A stretch of DNA of 5,664 bases from an uncultured bacterium (lineage in GTDB: Bacteria > Actinomycetota > Coriobacteriia > Coriobacteriales > Coriobacteriaceae). The stretch's first letter is position 1. Each line of letters opens with the position of its first letter. Under the pieces are notes generated by a model. It did not search any database and had not been told where the DNA came from. It saw nothing but the letters and a program-made list of their open reading frames with translations. Positions 1 through 4,748 of this stretch are shown here, one piece after another. The position numbers were made by a program, and so were the translations under genes. The stretch covers positions 1 through 5,664 of the forward strand of contig CAJMMX010000089.1 in assembly GCA_905214615.1 (NCBI GenBank), in the 5' to 3' direction.

Positions 1-469
1 ACCGGCAGGATAACCTCCTCTTGAAGGGGTCCTCGTACTCCTTCACGCTCAGCTTGTCCAGCGCGATGTCGTGGGACTCCTGCTCCCTGATGTACTTGGC
101 GATCGTCGCCTCGTCCGGGCCGACGGTGGACACGTAGTGGCCCTCCGCCCAGAACTTCCTGTTGCCGAACTTGTACTTGAGGCTGGCGTGCCTGTCGAAT
201 ATCATCAGCGAGCTCTTCCCCTTCAGGTAGCCCATGACGCTCGCGACGCTGTACTTCGGCGGGATCGCCAGCAGCACGTGCACGTGGTCGGGCATCAGGT
301 GCCCCTCGATTATCTCGATCCCCTTGTACTCGCACAGCTTCCTGAGGATCTCCCCTATGTCGCTCCTGATTTGGTTGTAGATCACTTTGCGCCTATACTT
401 CGGCGTGAACGCGATGTGGTACTTGCACATCCACTTCGTGTGGGAAAGGCTGTAGGCCTTCTGGGCCAT
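1..469 (-). CDS. tnpA: IS200/IS605-family Y1 (HUH) transposase TnpA, C-terminus cut by window edge
   Basis: This is a single-strand DNA transposase that cuts and rejoins the hairpinned ends of its element as a dimer. Reading from the ATG at 469, 156 codons are open to the window edge. The family is usually about 140-155 residues, so only a few residues should be missing. The order of motifs matches IS200 TnpA: an N-terminal HTKWMCKYHIAFTPKYRR segment (about residues 10-27), the metal-binding HUH motif H62-V63-H64 inside MPDHVHVLL, the GYLKGKSSL segment (80-88), FW near 106-107, and the presumed catalytic tyrosine Y126 in AKYIREQ. All catalytic residues are present, so the enzyme looks active. 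The start is chosen because an AAGGGG ribosome-binding site lies about 8 bases upstream; an in-frame GTG three codons earlier is a less likely alternative. Eight of the ten arginines visible are AGG, whereas nagB next door uses only CGC or CGT, so the gene is foreign to its host. The SD appears to be hidden by a hairpin in longer transcripts. Confidence 0.95.
   Translation of the reverse strand, partial: MAQKAYSLSHTKWMCKYHIAFTPKYRRKVIYNQIRSDIGEILRKLCEYKGIEIIEGHLMPDHVHVLLAIPPKYSVASVMGYLKGKSSLMIFDRHASLKYKFGNRKFWAEGHYVSTVGPDEATIAKYIREQESHDIALDKLSVKEYEDPFKRRLSCR
371..399 (+). promoter_or_regulatory. Possible promoter for an RNA antisense to the tnpA start
   Basis: On the plus strand, inside tnpA, TTGGTT (371-376) is followed after 17 bases by TATACT (394-399), which matches the sigma-70 -10 box at five of six positions. 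The -35 matches at only three. A transcript starting near 405 would run antisense through the tnpA start and ribosome-binding site. Salmonella/E. coli IS200 encodes such an antisense RNA (art200) that represses tnpA translation, which is why the site is noted. Its sequence is also constrained by the tnpA codons, so chance resemblance is quite possible. Confidence 0.25.
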
Positions 470-474
470 GGCGA

Positions 475-536
475 CCACCCCTTCGACTCGAATTCTTGAC
501 GGCCTGAACAATCGTCAATATCGGTCGGAGGGGTGG
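475..536 (-). promoter_or_regulatory. Hairpin that would sequester the tnpA ribosome-binding site
   Basis: In minus-strand RNA, bases 536-524 (CCACCCCTCCGAC) can pair with 487-475 (GTCGAAGGGGTGG) over 13 positions with a single C-A mismatch. The 3' arm contains the AAGGGG Shine-Dalgarno of tnpA. Inside the loop, TTGACG (518-513) pairs with CGTCAA (501-496), adding a 6-bp inner stem. A structure in the tnpA leader that hides the SD is known from IS200 of enteric bacteria. Read on the plus strand the same arms pair completely, with one G-U wobble, so an antisense RNA would fold even better. Confidence 0.6.
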
Positions 537-545
537 CTTTGTAAA
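517..545 (-). promoter_or_regulatory. Candidate tnpA promoter
   Basis: On the minus strand, TTTACA (545-540, five of six matches to the -35 consensus) is separated by 17 bases from GATATT (522-517, four of six matches to the -10). A transcript would begin near 510, about 40 bases before the tnpA ATG. This promoter lies across the 5' arm of the RBS-hiding hairpin (524-536), so its transcript would lack that arm. Confidence 0.4.
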
Positions 546-556
546 GCCGTTTGTCT

Positions 557-575
557 CCACCCGCGTAGCGGGTGG
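557..575. repeat. IS200 left-end hairpin, 8-bp stem with 3-base loop
   Basis: CCACCCGC (557-564) and GCGGGTGG (568-575) are perfect inverted repeats around the loop GTA. Subterminal stem-loops of this kind are the strand-specific recognition sites of IS200/IS605 transposases, and in IS200 a perfect inverted repeat near the left end also blocks incoming transcription. Which of the two stems here (this one or 582-602) is bound by TnpA cannot be told from sequence alone. Confidence 0.7.
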
Positions 576-581
576 TTTAAA

Positions 582-602
582 GCTGGCCGCTGCGCGGCCA
601 GC
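582..602. repeat. IS200 left-end hairpin, 9-bp stem with 3-base loop
   Basis: GCTGGCCGC (582-590) and GCGGCCAGC (594-602) form a perfect 9-bp stem around TGC. It lies 6 bases from the 557-575 hairpin, with the palindromic TTTAAA between them. The flanking AGAC-TAAA-GTCT (603-614) can form a small third stem next to the presumed element tip. Being the outermost strong hairpin, this is the better candidate for the TnpA binding hairpin. Confidence 0.7.
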
Positions 603-615
603 AGACTAAAGTCTT

Positions 616-649
616 GAAAACAAAAAGGCCCCCGCAAAGCGGAGGCCTT
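616..649 (-). terminator. Rho-independent terminator of nagB
   Basis: In minus-strand RNA, AAGGCCTCCGC (649-639) pairs with GCGGGGGCCTT (635-625) over 11 positions, including one G-U, around a 3-base loop, followed by a T-rich tract TTTTTGTTTTC. The imperfect pair is a wobble only on the minus strand, and the T-tract is on that strand too, so it acts on nagB. It starts 32 bases after the nagB stop. Confidence 0.92.
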
Positions 650-681
650 AGGCAAGGCTATGTCGAGATGCAGGATTCGCG

Positions 682-1410
682 CTACTCGCAGAGCGAAAGG
701 GCGGCCTCGTCGGCAACGACAACGCAGTTGGTGTGCAGCTGTAGGATCGAAGCCGGGCACGCGGGCGTAACCGGACCATAGCACATGTCATGCACGGCCT
801 GAGCCTTGGCCTCGCCGTTGGCGACGACCAAGATCATGCGGGCATACATGATGGTCTGGGTACCCATGGTGTAGGCCTGACGGGGAACATCGTCGATGCT
901 GTCGAACAGGCGGCTGTTGGCCTGAATGGTGCTCTCGGTGAGGTCGACGCAGTGCGTGCCCTTGGAGAAGTGGTCATCGGGCTCGTTGAAACCGATGTGG
1001 CCGTTGTTGCCAATGCCGAGCAGCTGCAGATCCGGGTAACCGGCGGCGGCGACGATCTTGTCGTACTCAGAGCAGGCAGCGGCGGCGTCGGGGTTGGAAC
1101 CGTCGGGCACATGCGTGTTGTTCAGGTCGATGTTGATGTGATCGAAGAAGTTCTCACGCATAAAGTAGTGATAGCTCTGGGGATCGTCGTGCGAAAGGCC
1201 GCGATACTCGTCCAGGTTGTAGGTGCTGACCTCGGCAAAGTCGACGTCGCCCTTCTCGTACCAAGCAGCGAGCTGCTTGTAGGCACCGATCGGGGTGGAG
1301 CCGGTGGCAAGGCCCAGCACGCAATCGGGCTTGAGGATAACCTGCGCCGAGATGATATTGGCGGCCTTGCGGCTCATATCCTCATAGTCTTTAGCTTTAA
1401 TGATCTTCAT
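682..1410 (-). CDS. nagB: Glucosamine-6-phosphate deaminase NagB
   Basis: This cytoplasmic enzyme converts glucosamine 6-phosphate to fructose 6-phosphate and ammonia, the step that lets amino sugars enter glycolysis. The 242-residue protein starts at the ATG at 1410, with AAAGGA as ribosome-binding site 7 bases upstream; the frame stays open further upstream, but that extension is unlike NagB. Visible motifs are the phosphate-binding LGLATGSTPIG (32-42), NLDEY with the presumed proton-transferring D67, and LGIGNNGHIGFNEP (131-144) with H138 and E143. The aspartate that follows the first asparagine in E. coli GNDGH is N136 here, as I recall is common in Gram-positive short NagBs. At 242 residues it is shorter than the 266-residue allosteric E. 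coli enzyme, so it probably lacks GlcNAc-6-phosphate activation. It is the last gene before a strong terminator. It lies 272 bases downstream of the PTS gene and probably has its own promoter or a regulated leader. Confidence 0.97.
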   Translation of the reverse strand: MKIIKAKDYEDMSRKAANIISAQVILKPDCVLGLATGSTPIGAYKQLAAWYEKGDVDFAEVSTYNLDEYRGLSHDDPQSYHYFMRENFFDHINIDLNNTHVPDGSNPDAAAACSEYDKIVAAAGYPDLQLLGIGNNGHIGFNEPDDHFSKGTHCVDLTESTIQANSRLFDSIDDVPRQAYTMGTQTIMYARMILVVANGEAKAQAVHDMCYGPVTPACPASILQLHTNCVVVADEAALSLCE

Positions 1411-1464
1411 TACGCGTCCTTTCTCGTACAAGAGAGGCAAGGCTCCCCTTACAAGCACTTGCCC

Positions 1465-1499
1465 GCGGCCCGCGTCGGCCGCAACCAACGTGTGCGGCC
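1465..1499 (-). promoter_or_regulatory. Mutually exclusive hairpins in the nagB leader
   Basis: In minus-strand RNA, GGCCGCA (1499-1493) can pair with TGCGGCC (1483-1477), and GCGGCC (1482-1477) can instead pair with GGCCGC (1470-1465). The two stems share the middle segment, so only one can form at a time. The region lies 55-90 bases before the nagB ATG, followed by a small CAAG-TG-CTTG stem and the ribosome-binding site. No T-tract follows, so any switch would not be a classical terminator. The GC-rich composition makes chance pairing plausible. No clear nagB promoter or NagR-type operator was recognised between 1411 and 1610. Confidence 0.25.
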
Positions 1500-1610
1500 A
1501 CCAGGGCGAGGTCGCGTAATGTATGTGTCTCGTGTCTAGCCGCGTCGAGGCCCCTGCCCGTCCACGGTGACCCAAAGCCGTTTAGCTTCGGACAAATCCC
1601 ATCTTGCCAC

Positions 1611-1640
1611 GGAGGGCGCCCTCTTTCAAGGGCGCCCTCC
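1611..1640. terminator. Perfect 11-bp hairpin between crr and nagB, without a T-tract
   Basis: GGAGGGCGCCC (1611-1621) and GGGCGCCCTCC (1630-1640) are perfect inverted repeats around an 8-base loop. It begins 42 bases after the crr stop, where a terminator would be expected. Neither strand has a T-run after the stem (minus strand continues GTGGCAAGATGG), so it could be a non-canonical terminator, an mRNA-stabilising 3' end or a pause site. The rest of 1641-1682 shows nothing further that I can support. Confidence 0.5.
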
Positions 1641-1682
1641 ATAAACGTGTTTGAATTGTAGGCTAATGGCCACGTGCACTTG

Positions 1683-2180
1683 CTAGCGCTCGCGAGCAAC
1701 GATGAGCTGGTCCATCTCTTCGACATGCGCACCAACGGAGCCCTTGATACTCGAGAACTCAACGGAGTTGCACACCAAGATGGGAACCGTCACATCGTAG
1801 CCCTCGGCAGCAATTGCCTCGCGATCGAACTCGATGAGCACGTCACCCTTATGGACGACATCGCCCACCTGTGCATGCACGCTAAAATGCTTGCCCTCAA
1901 GCTGAACAGTGTCCAAACCAACGTGGATCAGCACGTCTAGGCCATCGACCGTGTTGAGCGCAACGGCGTGACCCGTGGGAAAAATGGCCTCGACCTTGGC
2001 GTCTGCCGGCGCAATCACACGCGTGCCGGTAGGCTGAATCGCCACGCCCTGGCCCAAAAGGCCGGTGGCAAATGTCTGGTCATTGACCTCGGACAACGGA
2101 ATGACGTCGCCCGAGATGGGAGCATCCAGCGTAAGAACTCGTCCACGCATACCAAAAGACCTTAGGACTTTAGTGAACAT
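1683..2180 (-). CDS. crr: PTS glucose-type EIIA component (free-standing, Crr-like)
   Basis: This is a soluble phosphocarrier that takes phosphate from HPr and passes it to a sugar-specific EIIB domain; in many bacteria the same protein also signals carbon status. The ATG at 2180 gives 165 residues, close to the 169 of E. coli Crr, and has a GAGGGGGAG ribosome-binding site just upstream; a TTG at 2201 in the same frame would add seven residues but lies before the SD. The whole protein is one PTS_EIIA_1 domain. SGDVIPLSEV (23-32) resembles the N-terminal strand of the domain, H71 in FPTGHAV corresponds to the assisting histidine, and H86 in VLIHVGLDTVQLEGKHF is the expected phosphorylated histidine. 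No EIIB or EIIC gene is in the window, so its partner permease must be elsewhere; glucose, N-acetylglucosamine or related sugars are possible. The 71-base gap behind glmM contains no convincing promoter or terminator, so co-transcription with glmM is possible. Confidence 0.9.
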   Translation of the reverse strand: MFTKVLRSFGMRGRVLTLDAPISGDVIPLSEVNDQTFATGLLGQGVAIQPTGTRVIAPADAKVEAIFPTGHAVALNTVDGLDVLIHVGLDTVQLEGKHFSVHAQVGDVVHKGDVLIEFDREAIAAEGYDVTVPILVCNSVEFSSIKGSVGAHVEEMDQLIVARER

Positions 2181-2251
2181 GCTCCCCCTCGGACATACCA
2201 ATCAATCAAAATAGCTTTAACAGTTTACCACTTGGCACCCGTTTTTGACCA

Positions 2252-3589
2252 TTAGGGAAGTTCGCGCTTGACAACCTCGACGATGTCGTCAACAACGCGC
2301 TGGGTCAGCTCGTGCGTCTCGGCCTCGGCCATAACGCGGACCAGCGGCTCGGTACCGCTCGGACGCACCAGAATGCGACCGCGGCCGTCAAGTTCCTTCT
2401 CGGCAGCAGCGACAGCATCCCAGATGGGCTGGCAATCGTCCAGACCAGCCTTGTTGTCGGAATGCACGTTGACGAGTACCTGCGGGTACTTCTTCATGAT
2501 GCCGGCAAGATCGGTGAGGGTACGACCGGTGCGCTTGAGCACGGCCAGCAGCTGCAGAGCCGTCACCAGGCCGTCACCGGTGGTGTTGTGCTCCAGGAAG
2601 ATGATGTGGCCGGACTGCTCGCCGCCGATGACGGCGCCATCCGCGAGCATGCGCTCCAGAACGTAGCGATCGCCCACGGCGGTCTGAACCATTTCGAAGC
2701 CCTGCTCCTTCATAGCGATGGAGAAGCCAAGGTTGCACATGACGGTCGAGACAATCTCGGAGTTGGCGAGCTTCCCGCGGGCGGCGAGGTCAGAACCGCA
2801 GATAGCCAGGATGTAGTCACCGTCGATCTCATTGCCCTCGCCGTCCACGAACAGCACGCGATCGGCGTCGCCGTCGTGGGCCAGACCGATGTCAGCATGG
2901 GTGCGCAGCACGAGCTCGCGCAGGGGCTCAAGATGGGTGGAGCCGCACTCAACGTTAATGTCGGTGCCACAGTAATCGGTGTTGATGGCATGGACCGTGG
3001 CACCCAGGCGCTGCAGCGCGGCGGGCGTAGTCTGGCAGGAAGCACCGTGACCGCAGTCAACGGCAACGACCAGGCCATCAAGCCTCAGGCCATCAAGCGT
3101 ATCGATGGCGTGGTCGACGTATGCCTTGCGAGCGTCCTTCATCTTAATAATGTGGCCCACGCCGGCGCCAGTCGGCAGCGTATCGGCAGCCATGGCTTCC
3201 TCGGACATGACCCAGGCGCTGATCTCCTCCTCGACAGCATCGGGAAGCTTCATACCCTTGCGGCTAAAGAACTTGATGCCGTTGAACTCCGGCGGATTGT
3301 GCGAAGCGGAGATGACGATGCCGCCGTCGAGCTCGTTCTGGACGGTGAGCAGCGCCACGGCAGGCGTGGGGATGACGCCGCAGCAGTGCGGACGGCCGCC
3401 CTCGGCCATGATGCCGGCAGTCAGAGCGCTCTCGAGCATGGTACCCGAAAGACGCGTGTCGCGGCCGACGCAGATATCCGGACCAAGGAACTTGGTCGCC
3501 GCGCGGCCCAGGCGAAACGCGAGGTCGCACGAGAGGTCGGCATTGGCGACGCCACGGACGCCGTCGGTACCGAAGATGTTCTGGGGCAT
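2252..3589 (-). CDS. glmM: Phosphoglucosamine mutase GlmM
   Basis: GlmM interconverts glucosamine 6-phosphate and glucosamine 1-phosphate in the cytoplasm, the step before GlmU on the way to UDP-GlcNAc and peptidoglycan. The 445-residue length is normal for the family. It opens with the typical NIFGTDGVRG (4-13) and shows the four functional loops: ISASHNPPEFNGIKFF (93-108) with S96 as the phosphoserine, HDGDADR (238-244) with the magnesium-binding aspartates D239, D241 and D243, the sugar-recognition loop GGEQSGH (322-328) characteristic of GlmM rather than phosphomannomutase, and the phosphate-binding RPSGTEP (409-415). The start at 3589 is supported by AAGGAG 7 bases upstream. It lies behind the terminator of the rplM-rpsI operon with only about 48 bases between T-tract and ATG, so its promoter must be very close to, or overlap, that terminator, unless it relies on read-through. 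The gene is expected to be essential. Confidence 0.98.
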   Translation of the reverse strand: MPQNIFGTDGVRGVANADLSCDLAFRLGRAATKFLGPDICVGRDTRLSGTMLESALTAGIMAEGGRPHCCGVIPTPAVALLTVQNELDGGIVISASHNPPEFNGIKFFSRKGMKLPDAVEEEISAWVMSEEAMAADTLPTGAGVGHIIKMKDARKAYVDHAIDTLDGLRLDGLVVAVDCGHGASCQTTPAALQRLGATVHAINTDYCGTDINVECGSTHLEPLRELVLRTHADIGLAHDGDADRVLFVDGEGNEIDGDYILAICGSDLAARGKLANSEIVSTVMCNLGFSIAMKEQGFEMVQTAVGDRYVLERMLADGAVIGGEQSGHIIFLEHNTTGDGLVTALQLLAVLKRTGRTLTDLAGIMKKYPQVLVNVHSDNKAGLDDCQPIWDAVAAAEKELDGRGRILVRPSGTEPLVRVMAEAETHELTQRVVDDIVEVVKRELP

Positions 3590-3637
3590 AGGATCGCTCC
3601 TTCCCTAGCAGGCGATATGCAACCGCCCACCCTAGTC

Positions 3638-3682
3638 GAAAAAGAAAAGCGGGACCCGCCGAGGAATCGGCAGGCCCCGCTT
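3638..3682 (-). terminator. Rho-independent terminator of the rplM-rpsI operon
   Basis: In minus-strand RNA, bases 3682-3667 pair with 3662-3647 over 16 positions (two G-U pairs) around the tetraloop TTCC, followed at once by TTTTCTTTTTC. The stem starts 30 bases after the rpsI stop. It separates the ribosomal operon from glmM. Confidence 0.95.
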
Positions 3683-3712
3683 GTACATTGTATCTCGTAA
3701 GGAGATAAAACC

Positions 3713-4108
<396 letters not shown>

Positions 4109-4110
4109 CT

Positions 4111-4554
4111 TTAAGCCTCCAGCTCAATCTTCGTGGGGTTCTGGGCAGCATGCGGATGCTCGGCACCAGCGTAGACCTTAAGCTTGGTCATCTGGGCACG
4201 GCCGAGGGTGGTCTTGGGCAGCATGCCGCGAACGGCGCGCTCGATGACCTTCTCCGGGTGCTTCTCCATAGCCTGGCGGAAGCTCTCAGCCTTGAGGCCG
4301 CCGTTGTAGCCGCTGTGGCGATAATAGGTCTTCGTGTCGGCCTTGTTACCGGTAAGCTGGACCTTATCGGCGTTGATGACGACAACGAAGTCGCCGCAGT
4401 CGCTGTTGGGCGTGAACTGGGGCTTGTTCTTACCGCGCAGGATCATTGCGATCTGGGTGGCAAGACGGCCCAGGACAGCACCATCGGCGTCGACGAGAAC
4501 CCAGTTGCGCTGGACCTCGCCCTGCTTGGCGTAGTGAGTCGATTTCGAAATCAC
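4111..4554 (-). CDS. rplM: 50S ribosomal protein L13
   Basis: L13 is an early-assembling large-subunit protein that binds 23S rRNA. The 147-residue product aligns along its length with known L13 motifs: AKQGEVQRNWVLVDADG (9-25), LGRLATQIAMILRGK (28-42), the NADKVQLTGNK segment (61-71), the YRHSGYNGGLK region (78-88), and the near-universal AVRGMLPKTTLGRAQMTKLKVYAGAEHPHAAQNP towards the C-terminus. Translation starts at a GTG at 4554; GGAGGAG lies 5-7 bases upstream and there is no in-frame ATG giving a typical N-terminus. It is the first gene of the rplM-rpsI operon, with a strong promoter about 70 bases upstream. L13 is known to autoregulate its operon in some bacteria, and the short structured leader here could serve that. 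An IS3-type element ends about 165 bases upstream of the start. Confidence 0.99.
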   Translation of the reverse strand: MISKSTHYAKQGEVQRNWVLVDADGAVLGRLATQIAMILRGKNKPQFTPNSDCGDFVVVINADKVQLTGNKADTKTYYRHSGYNGGLKAESFRQAMEKHPEKVIERAVRGMLPKTTLGRAQMTKLKVYAGAEHPHAAQNPTKIELEA

Positions 4555-4582
4555 TTAGACTCCTCCATGTACAGTACGTGTT

Positions 4583-4614
4583 GTTACAGAGATTCACGGG
4601 GCTCTGCAAGTAAC
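4583..4614 (-). promoter_or_regulatory. 5'-terminal hairpin in the rplM leader
   Basis: In minus-strand RNA, GTTA (4614-4611) pairs with TAAC (4586-4583) and CAGAG (4606-4602) pairs with CTCTG (4591-4587), with a 4-base bulge CTTG on the 5' side and a 10-base loop. The predicted transcription start is at about 4614-4615, so the stem would sit at the very 5' end of the mRNA. Leaders bound by L13 are described in Firmicutes; whether this one belongs with them cannot be told by eye. A 5'-end stabiliser is the simpler alternative. Confidence 0.4.
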
Positions 4615-4620
4615 CCGTCC

Positions 4621-4648
4621 ATATTACCCCGCTCGCCGTACGAGTCAA
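4621..4648 (-). promoter_or_regulatory. Promoter of the rplM-rpsI operon
   Basis: On the minus strand, TTGACT (4648-4643, five of six consensus) and TAATAT (4626-4621, four of six) are spaced by 16 bases. An A-rich patch (CCAAAATACC) just upstream of the -35 could act as a weak UP element. The start would fall near 4614, giving a leader of about 60 bases. It is the clearest promoter in the window. Confidence 0.85.
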
Positions 4649-4719
4649 CAGGTATTTTGGCTCCGACCAGAGTTTCTGCACATGTCATCCACGAGCCGTG
4701 ATTTTTCCAACTCTTTAGC

Positions 4720-4738
4720 TGTTGTCATTTTTTGAGGG
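4720..4738. repeat. Candidate right terminal inverted repeat of the IS3-family element
   Basis: Downstream of the transposase stop, the minus strand ends in CCCTCAAAAAATGACAACA, so the element would end with CA, as IS3-family elements usually do. The other end is beyond the window, so neither the repeat nor a 3-4 base target duplication can be confirmed. Base composition shifts to the chromosomal type near here. Confidence 0.4.
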
Positions 4739-4748
4739 TTCGCCGTCG

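Larger units (their letters stand above)
1..615 (-). mobile_element. IS200/IS605-family element, left end and most of tnpA (cut by window edge)
   Basis: The stretch holds an HUH-type TnpA gene preceded by a non-coding left end with several hairpins (557-575, 582-602, and the weaker 535-548 and 603-614). Subterminal hairpins in place of terminal inverted repeats are characteristic of this family, which moves as single-stranded DNA and makes no target duplication. The left boundary is placed near 610-616, where the T-tract of the nagB terminator ends; the exact cleavage site cannot be fixed without an empty site. The right end is outside the window, so it is unknown whether a tnpB accessory gene follows. 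Arginine codons in tnpA are nearly all AGG, unlike the neighbouring chromosomal genes, which supports recent acquisition. Confidence 0.85.

Noticed and set aside
71..499. 142-codon plus-strand frame opposite tnpA
   Set aside because: It is a shadow of the transposase gene, which carries all the HUH and tyrosine motifs on the minus strand.
790..1539. 249-codon open frame on the plus strand opposite nagB
   Set aside because: It is an antisense shadow of nagB rich in Val, Gly and Ala, with no recognised motif.
1411..1575. N-terminal extension of nagB in the same frame
   Set aside because: The added residues do not resemble NagB, and the ATG at 1410 has a good SD and the canonical MKII start.
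3605..3643. Promoter for glmM between the rpsI terminator and the glmM start
   Set aside because: Combinations such as TTTCGA-17-ATATCG match the consensus too poorly to call, although some promoter must exist unless read-through suffices.
2312..3700. 462-codon open frame on the plus strand opposite glmM
   Set aside because: It lies antisense to a complete, motif-perfect glmM and across the rpsI terminator. It has no recognisable domain, and long antisense frames are expected in GC-rich genes.
4551..4568. Five-codon mini-ORF (ATG at 4568) whose TGA overlaps the rplM GTG start
   Set aside because: It has no ribosome-binding site of its own and overlaps the rplM SD, so it is most likely chance.
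4688..4707. Small hairpin CACG-AGC-CGTG followed by ATTTTT on the plus strand
   Set aside because: A four- to five-base stem is too weak for a terminator, and no plus-strand gene precedes it.
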